Origin: an uncultured Winogradskyella sp.
Lineage (GTDB): Bacteria; Bacteroidota; Bacteroidia; Flavobacteriales; Flavobacteriaceae
Length of the DNA: 64,000 nucleotides
Assembly: GCF_947498005.1 (NCBI RefSeq)
Contig: NZ_CANMIW010000007.1
Coordinates: 182,084 to 246,083 of the forward strand
Direction of reading: 5' to 3'
Below, piece by piece: positions 26,041 to 35,516 of the stretch. The notes under the pieces are model-generated. The model did no database searches, was not told the origin of the DNA, and worked only from the letters and a program-made list of their open reading frames with translations. Numbering within the stretch: the stretch's first letter is position 1; each line of letters opens with the position of its first letter. Position numbers and translations under genes: made by a program.

Positions 26041-28461
26041 TTACAACAACGTATATTTTAAAGCTAAAATAAAATTTCTACCTGCTGCTGTAATTCCAGA
26101 AGAATAAGGTCTGTAGCGTTGGTCTGTGATGTTTTCTAAACTAGCCGTTAAGGTCCAATTGTCGTTATACTTATATTGGGTTCTTAAATTAAGTGTGTAC
26201 CAAGATGGCACATACGGATTTCCATTACTATCCTTAGCATATATATAATCCTTCTCTGTTTCTGATGGTGCTAACTGACTATTAGTAAACTTACTATTGT
26301 ACACCAGAAATCCATCAATTAATAGTTTATTCTTTTTAAACTTTAAATGTGTTTTTCCAAAATTTGGCGCCACGTGTCTTGTAGGTTCTTCCACGCCTTC
26401 ATTATCTTCAGTGCCACCTATAATGTTGTATTGCGTACGCAACTGTAAATGCTTAGAAAAATTAACATCCATAGCCACTTCAAACCCATAAATCCAGGCT
26501 TTCGATGCGTTTTGCATGGCTTGTACTGTACTCAACTCGCCATTGTACATAATTTCTGTTTCGCCATTTAGCTCATAATCTCTTCGGATTAAGGCATTGT
26601 CTAAAAATGTATAATACGTCGCTAAATCTATAACGACTTTATCGTCAAAATTTAGTTTTAGGCCTAGTTCTCCACTGTAGGCATATTCGGCTTTTAAATC
26701 TTTATTAGGTACAACCACAGCACCAGGTTCTGAATCGAACACCTTACCAATATCATCTATATTTGGTGCTCTAAATGCCGTAGAAGCATTTAATTTCCAT
26801 TGAATCATATCACTAGGTGACCAAGTAAAACCAGCAGTACCAGTTAAGGCACCAGTATTCACTTTAGCCTCGTTAAATGGTAAGTTTAAAAATTCATTAT
26901 TCGCTGTAAAATCTGATTCAGAAATCACTTGATTATATCGTAAACCAGACTGAAAAATAAATTTACTATTGGGTTTATACTTTAAACTTGTATAAGCAGC
27001 AAAAGATTGCCATGTAGAACCATCTGGATAACGCGTTACTGCAGCAACACTGTTTTGGGTTTCTATATTTTGTTCTTCGCCAACTGAACCTACTAAATTA
27101 TAGAGGTACTCAGCACCATAAAACAATGAAATCTTAGAATTAAAACGTTTTTCAAAATCTACATTAAGCGAAATAGCATCTACATTTTCTTCGTTAACAT
27201 TCCGTAGAACCGATTGAAAATCGCGATCTCTTCTACTCTCTTTAAAATTTTGATACGCTAGAGTAGTTTGTATTTTATTATAAAAACTAGAGCTACTACT
27301 CAGTTTGGTTAACTGAAAATTTCCCATAAACCATTGTTGCGGACCATAACTCCATTCTGCAGAACGCAAGGTGTCGTCTCTATAACGCAACAACCTATCG
27401 TACCTTGAGTAATCTGAAGTAGACGAGTAGTATAAGCCTAAATCAAAATCGAGATTGTCTGAAGGCTCATAACGTACCTTTTGCATGAGATTAATTTGAT
27501 TATAACCTGTAGGATTCTGAACTTTAGGATTCGGATTTTCTACAACCACATCTTCGCCGTTTTGTTGTTCTACGTATTCTAATCGCAGGTAATCGTCTGG
27601 TCCATGACTTCCCATACGTAAATCCTCAAAATCTGTATAACTGATACTCGTTAAAAAAGCCCATTTATTATACCCCAAATTAAAATCTACATGGCCTGTT
27701 TTTTCATGACTAGCACTAGCAAAGCGCGTCATTGCATTAGCACTAAAATACATCTTGTCTTTGTAAGATAATTGCGGCTTTTTGGTATAAAAACTCATAA
27801 CACCACCAATAGCATCACTACCATAAACTACTGAGCCTGCACCTAAAGTTACTTCTGTATTATGAATAGCAAGAGGATCTATGGATATAACATTTTGAAG
27901 ATTACCTCCTCTAAAAATGGCATTATTCATACGCACACCATCTACAGTAATTAATAACCTGTTGGTAGAGAACCCTCTAATCATAGGACTTCCGCCACCT
28001 AGTTGGCTTTTTTGCACGTAAATATTACCTGTATTCTCTAATAGATCTGCACTGGTTTGCGGATTGGAAAAAACAATATCATTAGCACTTAAACTAACTA
28101 TGGTTTGGGGAATTTCGCGTTTATTTTGTTCAAACTTAGATGCCGAAATAACTATTTGCTTTAACCCTTCTACCTTTGGAATTAAATAAATAGTATCATT
28201 AAATTGCGCTATTTGTAACTTGGTTAATGCTAATTTTTGATATAAAAAGTCTTTAAAAATAATAGTTTCATTATTCTTAAAACGGTCTAATGGCGCTTGT
28301 CCGTTAATATCTGTAACTAAGGTTTTTGTTTTACTATTATTATATAACGATACACCCAAAATTGGTGTTTTAGTATCTGCTTCTAGAACCGTTACGGTTT
28401 GTCCATAACTGAATTGCAGCACTAAAAATATAATAATACTAAATAGATAATTATTTTTCAC
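26041..28461 (-). CDS. TonB-dependent receptor with N-terminal carboxypeptidase-like domain
   Basis: Outer-membrane receptor of 806 residues starting at GTG. Signal peptide about 1-20, then a CarboxypepD_reg-like domain (about 22-95, VTVLEADTKTPILGVSLYNN). The plug covers about 110-225 (IPQTIVSLSANDI, NIYVQKSQLGGGSPMIRGFS, LLITVDGVRMNNAIFRGGN, YGSDAIGGVMSFYTKK), followed by a barrel. It resembles receptors for iron complexes or hemin; the substrate is unknown. The C-terminus LALKYTLL lacks the usual terminal aromatic residue, and its last codons and stop come from the adjoining cassette. It lies 27 bp downstream of recO. Confidence 0.88.
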   Translation of the reverse strand: MKNNYLFSIIIFLVLQFSYGQTVTVLEADTKTPILGVSLYNNSKTKTLVTDINGQAPLDRFKNNETIIFKDFLYQKLALTKLQIAQFNDTIYLIPKVEGLKQIVISASKFEQNKREIPQTIVSLSANDIVFSNPQTSADLLENTGNIYVQKSQLGGGSPMIRGFSTNRLLITVDGVRMNNAIFRGGNLQNVISIDPLAIHNTEVTLGAGSVVYGSDAIGGVMSFYTKKPQLSYKDKMYFSANAMTRFASASHEKTGHVDFNLGYNKWAFLTSISYTDFEDLRMGSHGPDDYLRLEYVEQQNGEDVVVENPNPKVQNPTGYNQINLMQKVRYEPSDNLDFDLGLYYSSTSDYSRYDRLLRYRDDTLRSAEWSYGPQQWFMGNFQLTKLSSSSSFYNKIQTTLAYQNFKESRRDRDFQSVLRNVNEENVDAISLNVDFEKRFNSKISLFYGAEYLYNLVGSVGEEQNIETQNSVAAVTRYPDGSTWQSFAAYTSLKYKPNSKFIFQSGLRYNQVISESDFTANNEFLNLPFNEAKVNTGALTGTAGFTWSPSDMIQWKLNASTAFRAPNIDDIGKVFDSEPGAVVVPNKDLKAEYAYSGELGLKLNFDDKVVIDLATYYTFLDNALIRRDYELNGETEIMYNGELSTVQAMQNASKAWIYGFEVAMDVNFSKHLQLRTQYNIIGGTEDNEGVEEPTRHVAPNFGKTHLKFKKNKLLIDGFLVYNSKFTNSQLAPSETEKDYIYAKDSNGNPYVPSWYTLNLRTQYKYNDNWTLTASLENITDQRYRPYSSGITAAGRNFILALKYTLL

Positions 28462-28488
28462 TTTTAATTAATCGTTATTGACAAAAAC

Positions 28489-29208
28489 TTAATGAAATAC
28501 GTCGTTTAGGACTTGTAATGATTTTGGTTTTCTAAAGCTGCCCAAATGTAATTCAAAATAATACAATAGCATATTCAAAAACTCTTGTCTTTGCGTAGCA
28601 TTGATTTTTATAGTATTTAAACCATCAAAATTTGTGCCCAATAGCTGTTTTAGCAATGTTAAATTTGCGCCAGAAACTGAGTAAATTCCGTTGTTTTGAG
28701 CTTCAAATATTCCGGATTCTAAATTAAAAAAAGGGTAATTATTTTTTAAATTTTCGGGTTGAAAACCAAGATAACGTGTTAGTTTTAAAAGGAATAAAAG
28801 ATGAAAATTAGAAAACTCATCTTCGTTATCTAAATATTGAAGCGCAGCTACTATAAATTGATATAAATCGTCATTTTTCTCTTCTTCTTTTAAAACATTT
28901 GAAAGAATTTCGGCTAGAAATAAAACGATAGAGCTTTTATAAATATTAGTATGAAGTGTTTTGTATATATAATTAAACTTTACTTCTCTTATAAAATGAA
29001 GGGTTTGGTTGGGCTTATAAGATTCTTCTATTTGAAGCTGTGACAATGCTTGATAATAAACCGTTTTAGATAATCCTTTTTTAGATTTTAAAACGCCTTT
29101 TAGCAAATAGCTAACGACACCTCTTTGTTGCGTATAACATTTAACAATAAGGTCGTACTCTCTATATTTTAATTTGGAAAGTACAATACTATTATTTTTT
29201 GAAAGCAT
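28489..29208 (-). CDS. recO: DNA repair protein RecO
   Basis: A 239-residue recombination mediator. The N-terminal OB fold (SIVLSKLKYREYDLIVKCYT, RGVVSYLLKGVLKSKKGL) is followed by a helical C-terminal domain. The zinc-binding Cys pairs seen in some RecO proteins are absent, as is common in Bacteroidota. RecO loads RecA on SSB-coated DNA together with RecR. It lies 3 bp downstream of the porZ-like gene, so the two are co-transcribed. Confidence 0.93.
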   Translation of the reverse strand: MLSKNNSIVLSKLKYREYDLIVKCYTQQRGVVSYLLKGVLKSKKGLSKTVYYQALSQLQIEESYKPNQTLHFIREVKFNYIYKTLHTNIYKSSIVLFLAEILSNVLKEEEKNDDLYQFIVAALQYLDNEDEFSNFHLLFLLKLTRYLGFQPENLKNNYPFFNLESGIFEAQNNGIYSVSGANLTLLKQLLGTNFDGLNTIKINATQRQEFLNMLLYYFELHLGSFRKPKSLQVLNDVFH

Positions 29209-29211
29209 GGC

Positions 29212-31599
29212 TTATCTAACTATTAGGACTTTAAGAACTTTGGTTTCAAACGAATCTAAATCTGAAATTAATATTAAATAAACACCTGTTCTTACTACTG
29301 AATTGCCCATGTTTTTACCATTCCAAATCGCAGTTCCGCCATCAATGGCAAAATTATAACTGTTGTTAGACGACCTTAAGTTAATATTAGATTGTGCTTC
29401 TGCTACAAGGTTACCTTCAATATCAGTGATTTTAATATTTACATTATCTGTAAGTCCATTAACTTTTATGCCTTTGTTAATATCGGTAAGGTCATTTAAG
29501 CCAAGAATATTGTATTCTGGTCTTACAGGATTAGGATAAACATATGCATCTTCTAAAGTTTCTTGCACTTTGGTTCCTCCAGATTTAAAACCTAATAAAC
29601 CCTTGTTTGTGGCTATATAAACAATACCATTATTAGAGTCTAATGCCACATCATTAATAGTGTTTGAAGGCAAAGGCGAATTATCTGTTGTAAAATGATA
29701 AATGGTGCTCTGACCATCTGAAGTAAAATAAAAAACACCAGAATCTGCTGTACTAATCCATTTGTTATTAGACCCATCTACTTCAATATCTGTAATTATT
29801 TGCCCTTCTAGTAATTCTTTAGCAATGCCATCTTCTAATATAATTACTTGACTAAGTGTTGGGTTAGGATCGTCATAAAAACCAGATGTATTATAAAGTA
29901 CTCTTAAACCCTTTGTTGTGCCAACCCAAAGTTGATTATTGTTGTCTATGGCTAGACTTATAAATCTTGTAAAAGGTTGTACATTTTGTTCTGCCGAATT
30001 AATATTACGTAACGGATTATTAGTAATACTCTCATTGTAAGCTAATAAACCATTGTCATAAGAACCAATCCATTTGGTGCCATTATTGTCTATTTCAATT
30101 TCAAAAAAACCATCCTCATCGTCAAAACCATCTTCAATTAAGCTTGTAAAACTGTAGCTCTGCCAATTACCAGTTGCAGGATTGTATGATTTTAATGGAC
30201 TATCTATTCTACTAGACACAGACCAAAGCAAACCATTACTATCAAATTTAGTGTCTGTTATTCTCACACTAATTGCCGTTGGATTAGTTGGAGCAAAGAG
30301 CGATTCTAATCCACTATTATTTTCATCATATAAATCCGTAAGCTCATAGTTGTTAAACTCTAATAAACCTGTGTGCATAGCACTAACAAATACTTGACTT
30401 AAATTGAATGGGTTTACTGTAATTTCAGATAGGTTTTTTGCACCTAAGAGGCTATCGTATGGAATGCTTTCCCAAGCTTCATTTCTAAAATAACTTAAAC
30501 CTCTACTTCTTAGAGGAAAAGAATTAAGACTAGACGAGTAATCGCCATAGGTTGCCCAAACTGCTGCTGATTCAGAATTCAATCTAAAAACATTGTTGTA
30601 TAATGGGCCATTAGGTTTGACTTCTGTATATAAACTTGGATTGTTTATACTTGCTTTAAGTACGCCAAAATCTGTTGTACCTATAAATACATCCTCATCA
30701 ACAATCGTTGTAGATGTAAAACTTGTACTAAATTCTGAATTGGGCTGAAACGTATTTACTTCTTGTAAGTTCGTATTATAAATTACGCTACTATTGGTCA
30801 TTGAAAAAATTAAATTTGAAGCTGTAACCTCTGTATCTAATGGTAACAATGGCAACGTAAATAATGTATTTATAGAAGCACCATCAATTTCATACAATAC
30901 GCGGTTAGATCTTACCGAATAGATTTTATTATTTAATGTACTCATAGAATAATAATTACCTGAAATCACTGTTTGCCATTGTTGGTAATCTATTAAGTTA
31001 GGATTACTGAGATCTGCTTTTTTAATACCGTTTTCATCTAAACAGGCGACAAATATTTCGTTGTTGCTAATAGATACTTGTTTAACAGAAACCTGAGCGC
31101 CTCCATTACCTAAAAAATAGGTATCACCAAATTCTAAGCCATCTAAATCGTAAATTGAAACACCATAATCCGTAGAAATATAGACTAACCCATCAAGTTC
31201 ATAAAAATGATTAATTCGTTTATTGGCAGGTGTAATATTTTGCTTATCTAAAATATCTACAATAGTTAAAACCGGATCCTCGTCTTCTGAATACAATTCT
31301 ATTAAACCAGAATCATAACCTATAAGTAAGGTTTGATAAGCTTCACTATAATATATGGTTGTTATAGTTTCTCCTGAAAGACCATCTATAGTAGTAATGG
31401 TCTTAATTTCGTTGGTTAAGGTATTATATTCAAATACCGCATTTTCTCCTGCCGCAAAAATTCTGTCTTCGCCTTTTACAACATCAATTATACTGTTGTA
31501 AGAGAAATGACCTTCCCATAATGCCGCAAAATCTTGACTATAACAAGACATTGAAAACCCAAATAGAAGTACAAAAGTTTTTAAAATGGTATGACGCAT
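29212..31599 (-). CDS. porZ: PorZ-like type IX secretion protein (two beta-propellers)
   Basis: A 795-residue exported protein after moving the start to MRHTI. Signal peptide about 1-21. Two beta-propeller domains follow, with two-component-regulator propeller repeats (GLSGETITTIYYSEAYQTLLIGYDSGLIEL shown in part; LWVGTTKGLRVL; KWISTADSGVFYF; VYIATNKGLLGF). A C-terminal T9SS sorting-like domain begins at YVYPNPVRPEYN and ends KVLKVLIVR. PorZ belongs to the cell-surface attachment complex that processes T9SS cargo and delivers the anionic LPS anchor. The position just upstream of recO supports the call. Other two-propeller sensors could look similar, but the length and domain order match PorZ. 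Confidence 0.78.
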   Translation of the reverse strand: MRHTILKTFVLLFGFSMSCYSQDFAALWEGHFSYNSIIDVVKGEDRIFAAGENAVFEYNTLTNEIKTITTIDGLSGETITTIYYSEAYQTLLIGYDSGLIELYSEDEDPVLTIVDILDKQNITPANKRINHFYELDGLVYISTDYGVSIYDLDGLEFGDTYFLGNGGAQVSVKQVSISNNEIFVACLDENGIKKADLSNPNLIDYQQWQTVISGNYYSMSTLNNKIYSVRSNRVLYEIDGASINTLFTLPLLPLDTEVTASNLIFSMTNSSVIYNTNLQEVNTFQPNSEFSTSFTSTTIVDEDVFIGTTDFGVLKASINNPSLYTEVKPNGPLYNNVFRLNSESAAVWATYGDYSSSLNSFPLRSRGLSYFRNEAWESIPYDSLLGAKNLSEITVNPFNLSQVFVSAMHTGLLEFNNYELTDLYDENNSGLESLFAPTNPTAISVRITDTKFDSNGLLWSVSSRIDSPLKSYNPATGNWQSYSFTSLIEDGFDDEDGFFEIEIDNNGTKWIGSYDNGLLAYNESITNNPLRNINSAEQNVQPFTRFISLAIDNNNQLWVGTTKGLRVLYNTSGFYDDPNPTLSQVIILEDGIAKELLEGQIITDIEVDGSNNKWISTADSGVFYFTSDGQSTIYHFTTDNSPLPSNTINDVALDSNNGIVYIATNKGLLGFKSGGTKVQETLEDAYVYPNPVRPEYNILGLNDLTDINKGIKVNGLTDNVNIKITDIEGNLVAEAQSNINLRSSNNSYNFAIDGGTAIWNGKNMGNSVVRTGVYLILISDLDSFETKVLKVLIVR

Positions 31600-31674
31600 T
31601 CGATAATTAAATTTGGTCAAAGATATTTAATAGTAACGGAAATAAGATGTATATCATATATTATGTCATAAAAA

Positions 31675-31701
31675 AAGCTTCCATGAAAATCACAGAAGCT
31701 T
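31675..31701 (-). terminator. Terminator after gdhA
   Basis: GAAGCTT and AAGCTTC pair around a 13-base loop. On the minus strand a T-run follows, as needed to stop gdhA transcription. Confidence 0.8.
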
Positions 31702-31723
31702 AATTATTTACAGTTTATTTTAT

Positions 31724-33067
31724 TTAAACAACACCTTGTGCTAACATGGCATCTGCTACTTTAACAAAGCCTGCAATATTTGCACCTTTGATATAATCAA
31801 TAGAACCATCTTCGTTTTTCCCATATTCTACACAAGAATCATGAATATCTTCCATTATGTCTTTTAATCTAGAATCTACTTCTTCTCTAGACCAACTAAG
31901 ACGTAACGAATTTTGGCTCATTTCTAAACCTGATGTTGCTACACCACCTGCATTAGAAGCTTTTCCTGGCGCAAACAATATTTTTGCTTTTTGAAATTCG
32001 TGTACTGCATCTGGAGTAGATGGCATATTTGCGCCTTCTGATACACATTGACAACCATTCTCTATTAATAGCTTTGCTTCTTCTCCATTTAACTCATTTT
32101 GAGTTGCACATGGTAAAGCAATATCACATTTTACAGACCATGGTCGCTCTCCTGCGGTATATTCTGCATTAGGATATTTATCTAAGTACTCACTGATTCT
32201 ACCACGTTTTTCATTTTTCAAATACATTACGTGTTCAAGCTTTTCAGTATCTATTCCATCTTTATCATGAATAAATCCTCCAGAATCTGATAAGGTTAAT
32301 ACTTTAGCGCCTAATTCTATTGCTTTTTCTGCCGCGAATTGTGCCACGTTACCAGAACCAGAGATCACTACTGTTTTTCCTTCAAATGAATCGCCATTTC
32401 TTTGTAGCATATTTTGAGCAAAATATACGTTTCCGTATCCTGTTGCTTCTGGTCTAATTAAAGATCCTCCCCAAGACGCACCTTTACCAGTTAATACACC
32501 TGTAAAAGAATTTTTTAATTTCTTGTACATTCCAAACATAAAACCAATCTCTCTTGCTCCTACACCAATATCACCAGCTGGTACATCAGTATTATGACCA
32601 ATATGTCTAAACAACTCAGACATAAATGCATGGCAAAAACGCATAATTTCATTATCTGATTTTCCTTTTGGATCAAAATCAGATCCACCTTTTCCTCCAC
32701 CCATTGGTAAGGTTGTTAATGAATTTTTAAAAACCTGCTCAAATGCCAAAAACTTTAAAATACTAGCATTCACGGTAGGATGAAAACGCAAACCACCTTT
32801 GTAAGGACCAATAGCAGAATTCATTTGAATTCTATAGCCTCTATTTACTTGTATTTCTCCAGAATCATCTACCCAACTCACTCTAAATGAAATAAGGCGT
32901 TCTGGTTCAACCATTCTCAAAAGAATATTTTTTCCACTATATATATCATTCTCAACAATGTAAGGAATTACAGTTTCTGCAACTTCTCTTACGGCTTGTA
33001 AAAACTCTGGCTCGTGACCATTACGTTTTTCTACTAAATCTAAAAAAGCTTCAATCTTTTGTTTCAT
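31724..33067 (-). CDS. gdhA: Glutamate dehydrogenase, NADP-type
   Basis: Interconverts 2-oxoglutarate plus ammonium and glutamate in the cytoplasm. The 447 residues match the hexameric NADP-dependent form. The catalytic lysine K126 lies in LPMGGGKGGSDFDP, the substrate region is GPYKGGLRFHP, and the nucleotide-binding Rossmann domain starts near residue 230 (VVISGSGNVAQFAAEKA). It is a single-gene unit with its own terminator and a minus-strand TATATTTG box 120 bp upstream. The long leader and a palindrome near 33181 leave room for nitrogen-responsive control. Confidence 0.96.
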   Translation of the reverse strand: MKQKIEAFLDLVEKRNGHEPEFLQAVREVAETVIPYIVENDIYSGKNILLRMVEPERLISFRVSWVDDSGEIQVNRGYRIQMNSAIGPYKGGLRFHPTVNASILKFLAFEQVFKNSLTTLPMGGGKGGSDFDPKGKSDNEIMRFCHAFMSELFRHIGHNTDVPAGDIGVGAREIGFMFGMYKKLKNSFTGVLTGKGASWGGSLIRPEATGYGNVYFAQNMLQRNGDSFEGKTVVISGSGNVAQFAAEKAIELGAKVLTLSDSGGFIHDKDGIDTEKLEHVMYLKNEKRGRISEYLDKYPNAEYTAGERPWSVKCDIALPCATQNELNGEEAKLLIENGCQCVSEGANMPSTPDAVHEFQKAKILFAPGKASNAGGVATSGLEMSQNSLRLSWSREEVDSRLKDIMEDIHDSCVEYGKNEDGSIDYIKGANIAGFVKVADAMLAQGVV

Positions 33068-33180
33068 ACTTATGATTTGTTACATTTAATGTTTAAATTG
33101 TTGACTTATACTAACAATTACAAAATAATGGAATTATATAATAATCAATATATTAAAGATTAATTATTCTATTTCTATAT

Positions 33181-33196
33181 TTTGCATGCAAATATA
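33181..33196 (-). promoter_or_regulatory. gdhA promoter box overlapping a 12-bp palindrome
   Basis: On the minus strand TATATTTG (33196-33189) is a perfect -7 box. It overlaps TTTGCATGCAAA (33181-33192), a perfect palindrome, so a regulator bound there would block or stimulate gdhA. The overlap may be chance because part of the palindrome is the box itself. The rest of the 33068-33381 gap is AT-rich and otherwise empty apart from the next promoter. Confidence 0.5.
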
Positions 33197-33308
33197 CATT
33201 ATCTATAAAAATAAGTGTGTATTTTTTTATTATTCTCAATTTGTTTTTCAAAATTCATTTATAATATTTTCAACTTAAAATAATATTTTATGCATTTTAT
33301 CCGTTTTA

Positions 33309-33339
33309 TTTGGTAGTTCGTCGATATTTTATATATTTG
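33309..33339 (+). promoter_or_regulatory. Textbook Bacteroidota promoter for the 33382 gene
   Basis: TTTG (33309-33312) and TATATTTG (33332-33339) are separated by 19 bp, exactly the consensus TTTG-N19-TAnnTTTG. The ATG at 33382 lies 42 bp beyond the box. This excludes the longer reading frame beginning at 33310, which would start inside the promoter. Confidence 0.85.
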
Positions 33340-33381
33340 CGACGTAAGCATTTCAATTTTTTGATTTACATAATACTAAAC

Positions 33382-34185
33382 ATGAAAAAATTAATCATCC
33401 CTTTTGCATTCCTTTTAACAATGCAATTAAGTTACTCACAATTAGGCTTCTCTCATGAGATTGGCATTATTGCAGGACCAGTGATTTACCAATCTGATTT
33501 TGGAGTACGCTCTGATTTTGAAACGAACGTTGGTAATTCTGGTATTGGATTGGGTCTAATACATTACATTAATTTTGCTTACAGAGCAGATTGTAACTGT
33601 TACACAACTGATAAATACTTTAATGACCATTTTAAATTACGTAGCGAATTATCTTGGAACAAAACAAATCTTACACATTTTGGTGAATGGGTAGATCCTG
33701 ATAAAGACTCCGAAAATGCAGATCGTTTAAGAGGTCATAGTGGACAGGCACAAAACTGGGATATTGGTATGCAATTAGAATTTTTTCCAAGAAGTATTAG
33801 AGCGTTCTCGGCAGGTATCTATAAGTTTGCTCCTTTTGCTAGCTTAGGTGCACATTATGTATCTTATCGTCCCGAAACTTATACTGATTATGTTAGTTCT
33901 GATCCATTAAATCCTAATGATGTAGGAAACCCTAATGATCCTAATAACTTTTATTCCCCTTGGGAAGCTGGTTCTGTTGATGACATGAGCGGTTCTACTT
34001 GGTCTATAGTTAGTAGTGTTGGTACACGATATAAACTTTCTGTACTATCTGATTTTATGATTGATCTTAGATTTCAATACTTTTTTAGTGATTGGACAGA
34101 TGGTTTAAACCACCAATTAGAGTCTAACAAAGCTAACGATTGGATGGTTTGGCTTAACTTTGGTTATATTTATTACTTAGATTAA
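33382..34185 (+). CDS. Outer-membrane protein of the THC0290_0291 family
   Basis: A 267-residue exported protein. Signal peptide MKKLIIPFAFLLTMQLSYSQ. The mature protein starts LGFSHEIGIIAGPVIYQSDFGVR and shows alternating strands typical of a small outer-membrane barrel, ending in WLNFGYIYYLD. The sequence resembles the flavobacterial family named THC0290_0291 in annotation pipelines, whose function is unknown. It is transcribed alone from a consensus promoter and stopped by a hairpin shared with metB. Confidence 0.75.
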   Translation: MKKLIIPFAFLLTMQLSYSQLGFSHEIGIIAGPVIYQSDFGVRSDFETNVGNSGIGLGLIHYINFAYRADCNCYTTDKYFNDHFKLRSELSWNKTNLTHFGEWVDPDKDSENADRLRGHSGQAQNWDIGMQLEFFPRSIRAFSAGIYKFAPFASLGAHYVSYRPETYTDYVSSDPLNPNDVGNPNDPNNFYSPWEAGSVDDMSGSTWSIVSSVGTRYKLSVLSDFMIDLRFQYFFSDWTDGLNHQLESNKANDWMVWLNFGYIYYLD

Positions 34186-34205
34186 AAATCAAATTATATT
34201 ATACA

Positions 34206-34237
34206 AAAAAGACCAAATCTTCTGACTTGGTCTTTTT
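34206..34237. terminator. Bidirectional terminator between the 33382 gene and the metB-like gene
   Basis: AAAAAGACCAA and TTGGTCTTTTT form an 11-bp stem with a ten-base loop between convergent genes. Confidence 0.9.
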
Positions 34238-34259
34238 TTGTTTAAAGTCTTAAACCTCA

Positions 34260-35399
34260 TTAACCAATAGCTTGTTTTAAATCGGCAATTAAATCAGCTT
34301 CATCTTCAATACCAACACTCAAGCGTATTAAAGAATCTACAACTCCTATTTTTTCGCGTTCTTCTTTGGGTATACTCGCATGCGTCATACTTGCAGGATG
34401 ACCAGCTAAAGACTCAACACCTCCAAGAGATTCGGCAAGCGTAAATATTTTTAAGTTTTCTACAATTTTTATAGATGCCTCATAATTATTCCCTTTTGTT
34501 GTAAACGATACCATACCTCCAAAATCAGTCATTTGTACCTTAGCAATATTATGATTAGGATGATGTTTAAATCCTGGCCAATATACATTTTCAATTTTAG
34601 GATGATTTTCTAAATATTCTGCCACTGCTCTACCATTTTCGCAATGTCTTTGCATTCTTACATGTAATGTTTTTATACCTCGCAACCCTAAAAAAGCATC
34701 TTGAGGACCACAAATGGCACCACTTGCATTCTGAATAAAATACAAACGGTCTGCCAATTCTTTATCCTTTACAATTAAAGCTCCCATTACCAAATCACTA
34801 TGTCCTCCAAGATATTTGGTTGCAGAATGCATAACAATGTCTGCACCCAACTCTAAAGGCTGTTGCAAATAAGGTGTAGCAAATGTATTATCGACAGCGA
34901 AAAGCACCTTATGCTTTTTAGCAATATTAGCGGTTGTTACTATATCTATAATATTCATCATTGGGTTGGTTGGCGTTTCTACCCAAATCAGTTTGGTTTT
35001 ATCAGTAATGTAATCTTCAATGTGTTTGGCATTTTGCATACCAATGAAATTAAATCTTATACCGAAATCCTCATAAATTTTGGTAAATAAGCGATACGTA
35101 CCACCATACAAATCGTTAGTAGAAACCACCTCATCTCCTGGCTTCAACAATTTTAAAACCGCATCAATAGCTGCCAAACCAGAGCCAAAAGCCAAACCAA
35201 ATTTTCCGTTTTCAATACTAGCAAATGCTTCTTCTAAGGCATGACGTGTTGGGTTAGCAGAACGTGCATACTCATAACCCTTATGTCCACCTGGCGTAGA
35301 CTGAGCAAACGTTGATGTCTGATAAATTGGTGGCATTATTGCGCCATAAGCAGCATCTGGTTTTTGGCCTCCATGAATGGTTTTTGTATTGAATTTCAT
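34260..35399 (-). CDS. metB: Cystathionine gamma-synthase/lyase family enzyme
   Basis: PLP enzyme of sulfur amino-acid metabolism, 379 residues. The Schiff-base lysine is K195 in HSATKYLGGHSD. Family blocks include YEYARSANPTR, AFGSGLAAIDAVL, VDNTFATPYLQQPLELGAD (in part) and SLGGVESLAGHPASMTH. The length and ESLAGHP motif fit gamma-synthase and gamma-lyase equally, so whether it makes cystathionine from an acyl-homoserine or cleaves it cannot be settled by eye. The gene is monocistronic. Confidence 0.88.
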   Translation of the reverse strand: MKFNTKTIHGGQKPDAAYGAIMPPIYQTSTFAQSTPGGHKGYEYARSANPTRHALEEAFASIENGKFGLAFGSGLAAIDAVLKLLKPGDEVVSTNDLYGGTYRLFTKIYEDFGIRFNFIGMQNAKHIEDYITDKTKLIWVETPTNPMMNIIDIVTTANIAKKHKVLFAVDNTFATPYLQQPLELGADIVMHSATKYLGGHSDLVMGALIVKDKELADRLYFIQNASGAICGPQDAFLGLRGIKTLHVRMQRHCENGRAVAEYLENHPKIENVYWPGFKHHPNHNIAKVQMTDFGGMVSFTTKGNNYEASIKIVENLKIFTLAESLGGVESLAGHPASMTHASIPKEEREKIGVVDSLIRLSVGIEDEADLIADLKQAIG

Positions 35400-35516
35400 A
35401 ATTATTATGGTATTTGAAATTTCGAATTATAATCACAACAAATTTAATGGAATATTCGTTCTATCTTAAATCTAAATAATACCTTTATTGTTTCTAAATC
35501 ATAAGCATCATTTATT

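Larger units (their letters stand above)
25331..26047 (-). mobile_element. Isolated integron-like cassette A (gene plus element)
   Basis: On the minus strand the unit starts with GTTGTAAACA (26047-26038), carries a lipoprotein gene in the forward sense, and ends with TGTTTACAAC (25462-25453), the exact reverse complement of its start. The palindromic element A follows. This is the same logic as in the array at 58-64 kb. The insertion abuts the 3-prime end of a TonB-receptor gene, whose stop codon TAA lies inside the cassette's first bases. Confidence 0.75.
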
